Shown in pieces: positions 15,856 to 23,518 of a stretch of DNA of 64,000 nucleotides (within the stretch, counting starts at the first letter, position 1; the number at the start of each line of letters is the position of its first letter). Position numbers and translations under genes: made by a program. The notes under the pieces were generated by a model. That model worked only from the letters and a program-made list of their open reading frames with translations. It did no database searches and was not told where the DNA came from. The stretch comes from Haloechinothrix_A salitolerans (GTDB lineage: Bacteria; Actinomycetota; Actinomycetes; Mycobacteriales; Pseudonocardiaceae), in the NCBI RefSeq assembly GCF_039544105.1, contig NZ_BAABLA010000026.1, one strand, 5' to 3'.

Positions 15856-16635
15856 TCAGCGCACGCCCGTCGGTTCTGTGGTGCGGAGCTCAGCTGGCGA
15901 GTCGGGAAAGCGGATCACCTCGGTCGGCAGCTCGGCCAACGCGGCAGTGCGCGGTGGGCGCCAGCGCCACATCGTGTCGATGAGGATCAGTCCTTGCAAC
16001 AGGATGGCGCCGATGAGCCAGCCCGCGATGATGTCGGTGACCCAGTGCGTGTCTAGGTACCACGAGATCAGGCCCATCAGCAGCGACAACGTGATGACGA
16101 TGCGGATGGCGGCGCGGCGTCGTCGCAGGTAGCCGTACGTGATGAGGATGTAGGCGAGCAGTCCCCATGTGATCACGACGTTGGCGGTGTGGCCGGACGG
16201 GAAGATCATGCCGTCCACGAACGGCGCGGTGTCGCCGAACTGCGGCTTTCCCCGCCCGTAGCTGATCTTGAGTACGCCCACGACGAAGTTGACGGCGAGC
16301 AGCGCGGCGATGCTGAGCACGATCGGCCGCCACGTGCGTTGGTACCGAGCCAACGTCGCCGCGCAGCCGAGCAGCACGCCAGCGATCGGCTCGCGCTGCC
16401 CGATGTGATCAGCGCCAAGCGCGATGGCGGTGAGGATCGGATACTGCTCTGCGTCGACCAGCGTACGGGCGGCGCGATCGATAACGATCAGCACTCCGCT
16501 GTTGACCCACACTTGGCCGAGCACCACGATGAGCATCCCGAAACACAGTGCGAGTCGTAGCAGCGCCGTCCGGTGGTGGTTCGCCACGGCTCGCCGTGTG
16601 GACAGCGTGGATGAGGGCCATGCGCCAGCGCTCAC
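15856..16635 (-). CDS. PAP2-family membrane phosphatase
   Basis: 259 residues from GTG at 16635 (AAGGA upstream). The three motifs of the PAP2 acid phosphatase superfamily are present: KISYGRGKP, PSGHT, and SWYLDTHWVTDIIAG. About five to six membrane segments surround them, with the active site expected on the outer face. Substrates in this family are lipid phosphates such as undecaprenyl pyrophosphate or phosphatidic acid; the sequence does not decide. The iron box at 15821-15839 is beyond its 3' end, so it is not part of this gene's control. Confidence 0.88.
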   Translation of the reverse strand: MSAGAWPSSTLSTRRAVANHHRTALLRLALCFGMLIVVLGQVWVNSGVLIVIDRAARTLVDAEQYPILTAIALGADHIGQREPIAGVLLGCAATLARYQRTWRPIVLSIAALLAVNFVVGVLKISYGRGKPQFGDTAPFVDGMIFPSGHTANVVITWGLLAYILITYGYLRRRRAAIRIVITLSLLMGLISWYLDTHWVTDIIAGWLIGAILLQGLILIDTMWRWRPPRTAALAELPTEVIRFPDSPAELRTTEPTGVR

Positions 16636-16888
16636 AGCACCATCCTTGGATGAGTCGGGGGTGGGCAGGGGCACTATTTGAGGCTGCCACCAGCACGATT
16701 GGCAAATCCACTGCCCCATCAAGGCACGATTGGGACGTCTAGGCGGCAATACCGCGAATTCCAGCGCGGTTTGAGCTGATTCAGTCCGAATGCCGTGACC
16801 AGGATTACCTACCCGGACGAGGGGGAACACCGTCCGCGGCGTCGCCGTGGTTGGCGCTGCTGCCAGAAACTCGACAAGGAGGGAGCAG

Positions 16889-17785
16889 ATGTCCGAACCG
16901 CAGTCACTTCCGCAGGATGCAGTGCTTGTCGGGTTCGATGGCTCGGACCACTCCCGTAGGGCGGTGCTGTGGGCGGCCTCGGAAGCCACATCGAGCGAGC
17001 GGGACCTGGTGATCGTGCAGTCGTACGAGTGGTCCGTGTCGATGATGGGGAGCTACGACGAGCGCCTCAGACGGCACGCCTCCGATCAGGTGGCCGACAT
17101 GGCCGCGAAGGTGCGTGCCAGCCATCCGGACCTGTCAGTGCACACTCAAGTTTCCGAGGGCCGCGCTGATGAGACGATTCCCGACATCGTCGACGCCAGC
17201 GCGCCTCGGCTGCTGGTGCTCGGCGCGAGCGGACTCGGCGCTCTGTCCCGCGTAGTGCTGGGCTCTACCGCGGCCGCGCTGGTCAGGACGGTGCGCGTAC
17301 CGATCGTCGTCGTCCGTGGTGAGCAGACCACGCCAAGCACGGCGCCGGTGATCGCGGGTCTGGACGGGACGGCGGCGGGCGATCGTGCGGTGGAGTTCGC
17401 GTTCGACTTCGCCAGCCGTCACGGCGCACCCGTGCGGGTGGTGCACGTGGTGGCCGGCACCTCGCACCTGCCGCCCGGTTCGCCCACGGTGCCGGCGCTT
17501 CCCCGCGAGCCGTTGCTCGAGGAAGAGGAGGGGTCGAAACCGACAGCGGACGCGGTGGCGCTTCGGGTGGAGCGGCTGCTGGAAGAGCACCCAGCGAAGG
17601 ACGTCGAGACCGAGGTCGTCGTCGGCCAGCCCTCGGGGGCGCTGATGGATGCCGCGGCGAACGCGCAGCTGCTGGTGGTGGGTACGCATGGCCGTGGTCT
17701 GCTTGACCGGATCATCCTCGGTTCCGTCAGCCACGCCGTGCTGTACCACGCGCCGTGCCCGGTGGGTCTGTTGCACCCACGTTAG
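16889..17785 (+). CDS. Tandem universal stress protein
   Basis: 298 residues made of two USP domains (about 10-145 and 155-298). Each has an N-terminal VGFDGS/AGLDGT strand-loop and a C-terminal ATP-binding motif: LGASGLGALSRVVLGS and VGTHGRGLLDRIILGS. ATG at 16889 is preceded by AAGGAGGG. Such double-domain USPs are common in actinobacteria and often induced by hypoxia through DosR. A half-site GGGAC lies near 16734, but no full DosR box was found. Confidence 0.93.
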   Translation: MSEPQSLPQDAVLVGFDGSDHSRRAVLWAASEATSSERDLVIVQSYEWSVSMMGSYDERLRRHASDQVADMAAKVRASHPDLSVHTQVSEGRADETIPDIVDASAPRLLVLGASGLGALSRVVLGSTAAALVRTVRVPIVVVRGEQTTPSTAPVIAGLDGTAAGDRAVEFAFDFASRHGAPVRVVHVVAGTSHLPPGSPTVPALPREPLLEEEEGSKPTADAVALRVERLLEEHPAKDVETEVVVGQPSGALMDAAANAQLLVVGTHGRGLLDRIILGSVSHAVLYHAPCPVGLLHPR

Positions 17786-17827
17786 TGCGTGACCATGCGT
17801 GTTCTGAGTCCGTTCGTGCAGGAACGC

Positions 17828-18607
17828 TCACACCTTGATGACTCGGACGCCTGCTTGCTCGATGCGGCTGACCGCGTCCGAGGGGGCGTTCGCGTCGGTG
17901 ACCAGCACATCGACGTCGTCGATCGGGCAGATCCGCGCGAACGCACTGTGGCCGAGCTTGGATCCATCCGCGACCACGACGACCTGCTTGGCACGGGCGA
18001 CCATGAGGGTGTTGATGCTGGCCTCGCCCTCGTGGTGGGCGCACGCGCCGGACTCGGCGTCGATACCGTTCACACCGAGGAAGACGACGTCAAGGCTGAG
18101 CCGTTCCAGGATCGGCGTGGCCAACGGGCCGATCAGCTCGTACGACTGGGTACGCGCGACGCCGCCGGTGACAACGACCTTGAGATGCGGGCGCACGGTC
18201 AACTCGTTGGCGATGTTGAGCGCGTTAGTCACGAACGTGACGTGGCTGCCGGAGGTCTGTAGCGCAGACGACGTCGCGATGTGGCGGGCGACCTCGGTGG
18301 TGGTCGTCCCGCCATTGCTGGCCACGATGGCGCCCGGCGTGACCAGTTCGGCGGCTGCCTTGCCGATGCGCTGCTTCTCCGGCGCGTGCTTGGCGCTCTT
18401 GTAGCGCAATGGCAGGTCGTATGCCGTCGCGTTCGGTACCGCGCCGCCGTGGGTGCGGGTCAGGAGCTGCTGGCTGGCGAGTGTGTCAAGGTCTCTGCGG
18501 ATGGTCGCGGGGGAGACGTCCAGTTCGCGCGCCGCATCGTCGACGTCTAGTGCGCCGCGCTCGGCGAGCAGGTCGAGCAACCTGTTGAGACGGCTGTACT
18601 TGCTCAT
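17828..18607 (-). CDS. DeoR-family sugar-phosphate-responsive repressor
   Basis: 259 residues from ATG at 18607 (GGGAG upstream). The N-terminal helix-turn-helix (about 8-60) reads ERGALDVDDAARELDVSPATIRRDL, and the C-terminal DeoR sensor domain has the NGGTTTTEVARHI and VVVADGSKLGHSAFA motifs that bind a phosphorylated sugar. It is divergent from the SIS and ROK genes, so it probably regulates amino-sugar catabolism in the manner of AgaR/NagR-type DeoR proteins. The inducer, such as an amino-sugar phosphate, is inferred from the neighbours. Confidence 0.88.
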   Translation of the reverse strand: MSKYSRLNRLLDLLAERGALDVDDAARELDVSPATIRRDLDTLASQQLLTRTHGGAVPNATAYDLPLRYKSAKHAPEKQRIGKAAAELVTPGAIVASNGGTTTTEVARHIATSSALQTSGSHVTFVTNALNIANELTVRPHLKVVVTGGVARTQSYELIGPLATPILERLSLDVVFLGVNGIDAESGACAHHEGEASINTLMVARAKQVVVVADGSKLGHSAFARICPIDDVDVLVTDANAPSDAVSRIEQAGVRVIKV

Positions 18608-18634
18608 GTCTCCCTCTCCGCGTCGTTGCGCGAG

Positions 18635-18665
18635 TGTGCGTGAATCTGTCAATATTGTGCATAAA
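18635..18665. promoter_or_regulatory. Candidate DeoR operator (direct repeats)
   Basis: TGTGCGTGAA at 18635 and TGTGCATAAA at 18656 are spaced 21 bp apart, two helical turns. They sit in the 111-bp intergenic space between the divergent DeoR and SIS genes. DeoR-type repressors often bind short tandem repeats with this phasing. Confidence 0.45.
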
Positions 18666-18718
18666 CGCGCAGAGTCGCGCACCTCGCCGTTGGATCACCA
18701 CTCTAGAAGGGGACCTTC

Positions 18719-19597
18719 ATGACGCATATCGACGTCGAACTCGCGAGCCAGCCGCCGCTGTGGCGCAAGGCCGCCGAGCTGGCCGCGGTCAACCTGGACG
18801 TTCTGCCGCGCCCGGGGCAGCGCGTCGCCGTCGTCGGGTGCGGCACGTCGCTTTACATGGCGCAGACGTACGCGGCGTTGCGGGAGGCCAGCGGCCACGG
18901 TGAGACGGACGCGTTCCCGGCGTCGGAGATGCCTGCTCGTCGCTACGACGCCGTTGTCGCGCTGAGCCGCTCTGGTACGACGACGGAGGTCGTCGACTTG
19001 CTGACCCGGCTGCGTGGCACGGTTCCGACGACAGTGCTCACAGCTGACCCGGACACGCCGGTCGTGGACGTCGCCGACCGGGCGCTCGTGCTGGACTTCG
19101 CCGACGAGCGGTCCGTGGTGCAAACGCGGTCCGCGACCTGCGCGCTGGTGTTGCTGCGGGCACATCTTGGTCTCGACGTCGATGCCCTGATCGCGGATGG
19201 CGAGGCGGCGCTGGCGGACGAACTGCCCACCGGGTCCGTGGAGCGCACGCAGTTCACGTTCCTCGGCACGGGGTGGACGGTCGGCCTAGCGAACGAGGCC
19301 GCGCTCAAACTGCGAGAGGCGGCGCTGGCGTGGGCGGAGTCGTACCCGGGCATGGAGTATCGGCACGGTCCAATCAGCGTGAGCGACGAACGCAGCGTGG
19401 TGTGGACGCTCGGCACGCCACCGCGCGGGCTCGCGGACGAGGTCCGCCGCACCGGCGCGCTGTGGGTGGCGTCCGATCGCGACCCGCTCGCGGAAGTGAT
19501 TCGGGTGCAGCGGCTCGCGGTGGCGCTCGCCGGCCGGTACGGCGTTGATCCCGACCATCCGCGCAATCTCGCCCGGTCGATCATCCTGACCGCCTGA
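18719..19597 (+). CDS. SIS-domain amino-sugar phosphate isomerase/deaminase
   Basis: 292 residues with two SIS domains: VAVVGCGTSLYMAQTYAALRE and ALSRSGTTTEVVDLL in the first, LGTGWTVGLANEAALKLREAALAWAE in the second. The closing segment E--PGMEYRHGPI resembles the isomerase half of GlmS and AgaS/NagB-II proteins. The likely reaction is conversion of an amino-sugar 6-phosphate to a ketose phosphate, with ammonia release if it is a deaminase. There is no glutaminase domain, which argues for a catabolic role. It precedes the ROK kinase by 18 bp, and GAAGGGG serves as its ribosome-binding site. Confidence 0.82.
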   Translation: MTHIDVELASQPPLWRKAAELAAVNLDVLPRPGQRVAVVGCGTSLYMAQTYAALREASGHGETDAFPASEMPARRYDAVVALSRSGTTTEVVDLLTRLRGTVPTTVLTADPDTPVVDVADRALVLDFADERSVVQTRSATCALVLLRAHLGLDVDALIADGEAALADELPTGSVERTQFTFLGTGWTVGLANEAALKLREAALAWAESYPGMEYRHGPISVSDERSVVWTLGTPPRGLADEVRRTGALWVASDRDPLAEVIRVQRLAVALAGRYGVDPDHPRNLARSIILTA

Positions 19598-19615
19598 GCC
19601 CGGATACCGTTAGGC

Positions 19616-20539
19616 ATGGCATCTGCGGACTGTGTCGTCGCGGTCGACGTCGGCGGGACGTCGGTGAAGGCCGCCGTTGTGGACGCGCGCGGCACAGCCA
19701 ACGCCGCGGTGACGGTGCCGACGTCGCGTGGCGCGGAGCAGGTCGCGGACCAGGTCGCCGCGCTCGCGGACGAGCTGACGGACGCGGTCCAGGCGCGTGG
19801 ACCGGCCCCGGTCGCGCTCGGCGTCGTCACACCTGGCCTCGTGGACGAGCACTCTGGAACGGTGCTGCTCGCGGGCAACCTCGGCTGGCGTGACGCGCCG
19901 ATGCGTGCGCTCGTGGAGAAGCGTGTCGACCTGCCGGTAGCGTTCGGCCACGACGTCCGCGCCGGCGGGCTGGCCGAAGCGGTGCTCGGCGCGGGGCGTG
20001 ATGCTGGTGACCACCTGTTCCTGGCGATCGGCACCGGGATCGCGGGTGCGGTGATGCTGGGCGGCACGGCCTACAGCGGCGGTGGATACGCCGGGGAGAT
20101 CGGGCACATCGTTGTCGAGCCGGGCGGCGACGCCTGCGCGTGTGGTGCTCGTGGGTGTCTGGAGGCGACGGCATCGGCGCGGGCGATCGCCCGGCGATAC
20201 GCCTTGCGTACAGGCGAGCGGGTCGCCGCGGCGGAGGTGGCCGCGCGGGCGGTCGCGGGTGACGTCCACGCCGTCGCGGTGTGGGACGCCGCCGTGATCG
20301 GGCTGGCGGAGGCGCTGCGGGTGTGTCTGTGCGTGCTCGCGCCGGAGTTGATCGTGGTCGGCGGCGGGCTGGCGACCTCGGGGGACCAGCTGCTTGAGCC
20401 GCTGCGGGCACGGCTGGCAGAGCGGCTGACATTCCAGCGTGTGCCGCATGTCGTGGCCGCTGAGCTGGGGGAGCGCGCCGGGTGCCTGGGTGCTGGCCTG
20501 CTGGCGTGGCACGCGATCGGACGGGAGGTGCGACCGTGA
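19616..20539 (+). CDS. ROK-family sugar kinase (N-acetylglucosamine or glucokinase type)
   Basis: 307 residues. The N-terminal phosphate loop DVGGTSVKAAVVD is followed by the ROK signature: the zinc site reads CACGARGCLEA, with EIGH just before. No helix-turn-helix is present, so it is a kinase rather than a NagC-type repressor. It probably phosphorylates GlcNAc, GlcN or glucose with ATP. It forms an operon with the SIS gene. A GTG overlapping its stop (GTGA at 20536) opens a frame that ends after 17 codons; see findings. Confidence 0.85.
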   Translation: MASADCVVAVDVGGTSVKAAVVDARGTANAAVTVPTSRGAEQVADQVAALADELTDAVQARGPAPVALGVVTPGLVDEHSGTVLLAGNLGWRDAPMRALVEKRVDLPVAFGHDVRAGGLAEAVLGAGRDAGDHLFLAIGTGIAGAVMLGGTAYSGGGYAGEIGHIVVEPGGDACACGARGCLEATASARAIARRYALRTGERVAAAEVAARAVAGDVHAVAVWDAAVIGLAEALRVCLCVLAPELIVVGGGLATSGDQLLEPLRARLAERLTFQRVPHVVAAELGERAGCLGAGLLAWHAIGREVRP

Positions 20540-20596
20540 CGGTGCTGACCGGCGGGTGCGGACGATGGGGCGCTAGGTGGGCAGCGTAGCCGGGAG

Positions 20597-20646
20597 TTGA
20601 TCTGACGACGTTTCGGTTGCCATAACGACCCAAACGTCTTCACAGT
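20597..20646. repeat. Imperfect palindrome, left flank of the AbiEi-DUF559 gene
   Basis: The left arm at 20597-20620 differs at only two positions from the arm of the right palindrome at 21681-21704. The right arm is more degenerate (CAAACGTCTTCACAG). The structure could act as a terminator for the ROK kinase gene. The sequence match to the right copy is, however, more than shared terminator function would need. Confidence 0.65.
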
Positions 20647-20787
20647 CCGCCATACCGCTGCGCGTCCGTCCCGACGATGTACCCACCGCGGCCTCGCAGG
20701 ACGCGACCGGCTCCAGCGGCACCTCAGTTTGTCCACACTATCGCCGGACTGCCCCGGCGGACGTCGAGCACGGCGATCGTGGACGCC

Positions 20788-21684
20788 ATGACGACGGTCG
20801 ACAACCAGAGCAGTGTCCTGACAATCAGGGAGGCGCAGACGTTCATGACGACGGGTGAAATCCGTGCGCGCGTCGCAAGTGGACGTTGGCAACGACCGCA
20901 CCGAGGCGTGCTCGTGGCACACAACGGCCCGCTCACCACGGAGGAGGAAATGTGGGTGTGCTTGCTTGCCGCCCCGCCTGGCTCGGCGCTGGCTGGACCT
21001 ACGGCCGCAGGACTGGAGGGGTTGCGTGGATTCGAATCGACCCGGACGTACGTCGTTGTTCCACATGGGCAGCGCGGGTTTCGCCGGGAGGGCGTGACCG
21101 TGCTTCGGTCGAGCCGGTTAGGACCAGAAGAGTTCCACCCGCTCCGCACACCGCGACGCACGTGCGTAGAACGCAGCGTGCTCGACATGGCCAGCACCGC
21201 ACGCAGTCCGCGTGTGGCACGTGCGCCGCTGCTGGCCGTTGTCCAGCAGGGACTCACCATCCCTGATCGGCTCCGGGACGCCTTGGCGCGGCGCGGCCAG
21301 TGCCGACATCGTTCGTTGATCAGTGAGACGATCGACGATGCCGAGGGCGGTATTCAGTCATTGCCCGAGCGAGCGTTCGATCGGATCTTGCGCCAGCGTG
21401 GGCTTCCGTCGCCGACCCGCCAGCGCGTTGTCCGCCGGCCCGATGGCAGGTACTACCTGGACGCCGACTGGGAGGACTACGATCTGTCCGCCGAAATCCA
21501 CGGTTTGCCGCACCTGGAAGTGCGGAATTGGGACGCCGATCTCGACCGACACAACGAGCTGACGATTGACGGTAGGCGGCTGGTGCAGTTCACGTCGTAC
21601 GCTGTGCGGCACTCACCCGATCGCGTCGGCGATCAGGTTGAGCGTGGCCTGCGGCGTGGTGGAGTTCGGCGATGGCGATGTTGA
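20788..21684 (+). CDS. AbiEi-like N-terminus fused to DUF559 (Vsr-fold) endonuclease domain
   Basis: About 298 residues. The N-terminal part has the wHTH-like stretch of AbiEi-family antitoxins (MTTGEIRARVASGRWQRPHRG, then GP-AAGLEGLRGFE). The C-terminal 90 residues carry the DUF559/Vsr-like signature LDADWEDYDLSAEIHG, with D and E as candidate metal ligands of a PD-(D/E)XK nuclease, and end with FTSYAVR. The activity is unproven. The start is ambiguous: ATG at 20788 or an internal MTTGEIR. No toxin partner is adjacent. Its stop codon lies inside the right palindrome, and it interrupts the amino-sugar block, which suggests lateral arrival. Confidence 0.7.
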   Translation: MTTVDNQSSVLTIREAQTFMTTGEIRARVASGRWQRPHRGVLVAHNGPLTTEEEMWVCLLAAPPGSALAGPTAAGLEGLRGFESTRTYVVVPHGQRGFRREGVTVLRSSRLGPEEFHPLRTPRRTCVERSVLDMASTARSPRVARAPLLAVVQQGLTIPDRLRDALARRGQCRHRSLISETIDDAEGGIQSLPERAFDRILRQRGLPSPTRQRVVRRPDGRYYLDADWEDYDLSAEIHGLPHLEVRNWDADLDRHNELTIDGRRLVQFTSYAVRHSPDRVGDQVERGLRRGGVRRWRC

Positions 21685-21731
21685 TCTGAAGACGTTTCGG
21701 TCGCTGGAGCAACCGAAACGTCTTCAGATCG
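21681..21731. repeat. Near-perfect palindrome, right flank of the AbiEi-DUF559 gene
   Basis: Nineteen-base arms at 21683-21701 (GATCTGAAGACGTTTCGGT) and 21712-21730 are perfect complements around a ten-base loop that can itself close three pairs. It lies between two convergent genes (DUF559 and chitinase), so it may terminate both. The DUF559 stop codon is inside the left arm. The same arm sequence recurs at 20597-20620. Confidence 0.85.
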
Positions 21732-21781
21732 ACTGCGGTGGGGAGTCGGACGTCGGCAGGGCACCCGGCGCCCGACCCGGC

Positions 21782-23404
21782 CTAGCCGAGCCCGCTCGCG
21801 ATGGCGCTGATCAACTCCCCGTCCGTGGTGTCCCCGGAGAGCTCCCAGAAGAACGCGCCGCCAAGCCCGTTATCCCGGACGTACGACATCTTCCCGCCGA
21901 TGGTGCTTGGCGTGTCGTAGCTCCACCACTCCTCACCGCAGTGGGCGTAGGCGGTGCCAGCGATGGTGCCGGTGGTGGGGCACCGCTCGACGAGTACCTT
22001 GTAGTCCTCGACACCGGCCTCGTACGTGCCCGGTGCCGCGCCGGTCGCGGAGCCGCCGGGCTCGGACTGCGTCACGCCGGTCCAGCCGCGACCGTAGAAC
22101 CCGATGCCCAGCAACAGCTTCTCCGACGGAATGCCCATGCCGGTGAGCTTCGTGATGGCCGCGTCGGAGTTGAAGCCCTCCCGCGGGATGCCGTCGTAGG
22201 CGGTCAGCGGCGAGTGCGGAGCCGTGGGGCCCTGCGCCGCCCACGCGCCGAAGAAGTCGTACGTCATCACGTTGTACCAGTCGACGTACCGCGCGGCGCC
22301 GGCGTAGTCGGCGGCGTCGATCTTGCCGCCGTCGGAGGCGTCGGCAGTGATCGCCGCGGTGACCAGCGCGTCGGAGCCGAACCGGTCGCGCAACGCGCTC
22401 ATCAGGTCCGTGTACGCGTCGTACCCGCTGGTGTCGCAGCTCTTCCCGCAGGCGTTCGGGTACTCCCAGTCGATGTCGATGCCATCGAAGACGTCGGCCC
22501 ACCGGGGATCCTCGACCAGTTGGTAGCACGACTCGGCGAACGCCGCTGGGTTTTGCGCGGCCTCACCGAAACCGCCGGACCAGGTCCAGCCGCCGAAGGA
22601 CCAGAGGATCTTGATGTCGGGATACATCTCCTTCAACTTGCGCAGCTGGTTGAAGTTGCCGCGCAGCGCACCGGTGTCCCAGGTATCGGCCTCACCGTCC
22701 ACACTGGACGCCGCATCGTAGAACTTGTCGTAGGCGGCGTAGCTGTCGCCGATGGTGCACTCGCCGTTCTGCACGTTGCCGAAGGCGTAGTTGATGTGCG
22801 TGAGCTTGTCCGCCGATCCGCTGGTGTGGACATCTTTCACGTGGTAGTCGCGACCATAGACGCCCCACTCGGTGAAATACCCGAGGTTCTTGGCGTCCCC
22901 GGTGTTCGGCGGTGGAGTTGTCGTCGTGGTCGTCGGCGACGTCGTGCTCGTAGTGGTGCTCGTCGTAGTCGTAGGAGACGTCGTGGGCGGGGGAGTCCCC
23001 CCGTCACACGGCTCGCCGTTGATCAGGCAGCCGGTCGGCGCCGCGTACTCGCCGCTGTAGTTGACGACGAAACCGAAGCTGACCTGTCCGCCCGCCTCGA
23101 CGGTGCCGTTCCAGCTCAGGTTCCGCACGGTGACGTGCTGACCGTCGACGGTGTGGTCGCCGTCCCACAGCGAGCTGATCCGTTGTCCTGACGGCAGATC
23201 GAACTCCACGGTCCAGCTCGATATCGAGCTGGACCCGCCGTTGGAAATGGTGTACTTACCTTCGTAGCCGGTGTCCCAGTCGCTGCTCAGGGTGAAGCTC
23301 GCCGTGACGCCAGTGGCGCCACTGGCGGGCACCACCGCCAGCGCGGTGATGACCGTGCCGATGGCGACGAAGAGGGCGACGAGGTGCCATCGAATCGTGG
23401 ACAT
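21782..23404 (-). CDS. Secreted chitinase, CBM2 plus GH18
   Basis: 540 residues from ATG at 23404 (AAGGAGG four bases upstream). Signal peptide about 1-30; cellulose/chitin-binding CBM2 domain about 31-134; Pro/Thr-rich linker about 135-168; GH18 catalytic domain about 172-540. The catalytic motif DGIDIDWE is at 307-314 with E314 as proton donor; WYNVMTYDFFG and the late GGAFFWELSGD complete the barrel signature. It hydrolyses chitin outside the cell. It is divergent from the ROK repressor, and no AGGAAAGTTTCCT box lies in their 114-bp spacer. Confidence 0.95.
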   Translation of the reverse strand: MSTIRWHLVALFVAIGTVITALAVVPASGATGVTASFTLSSDWDTGYEGKYTISNGGSSSISSWTVEFDLPSGQRISSLWDGDHTVDGQHVTVRNLSWNGTVEAGGQVSFGFVVNYSGEYAAPTGCLINGEPCDGGTPPPTTSPTTTTSTTTSTTSPTTTTTTPPPNTGDAKNLGYFTEWGVYGRDYHVKDVHTSGSADKLTHINYAFGNVQNGECTIGDSYAAYDKFYDAASSVDGEADTWDTGALRGNFNQLRKLKEMYPDIKILWSFGGWTWSGGFGEAAQNPAAFAESCYQLVEDPRWADVFDGIDIDWEYPNACGKSCDTSGYDAYTDLMSALRDRFGSDALVTAAITADASDGGKIDAADYAGAARYVDWYNVMTYDFFGAWAAQGPTAPHSPLTAYDGIPREGFNSDAAITKLTGMGIPSEKLLLGIGFYGRGWTGVTQSEPGGSATGAAPGTYEAGVEDYKVLVERCPTTGTIAGTAYAHCGEEWWSYDTPSTIGGKMSYVRDNGLGGAFFWELSGDTTDGELISAIASGLG

Positions 23405-23518
23405 GTGCCTCCTTGCCTCGGGCAGACAAGAAGGCGGGCAGGTGTGCGACACATTGGCGGTGATCGCGCGGGAATTGTCAAGTCCGTCACACCGGAATGA
23501 CCGCGAATGGAGCAGCGG

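Noticed and set aside
16730..16760. GGGAC half-site upstream of the universal stress protein as a DosR box
   Set aside because: The second half does not match GTCCC, so the site is not supported.
17786..17827. Terminator between the universal stress protein and DeoR genes
   Set aside because: Only a weak five-base stem with mismatches is visible; not enough to call.
21566..23191. A 541-codon plus-strand open frame opposite the chitinase
   Set aside because: It is antisense to a chitinase with a signal peptide, CBM2 and GH18 motifs; the frame has no recognisable domain.
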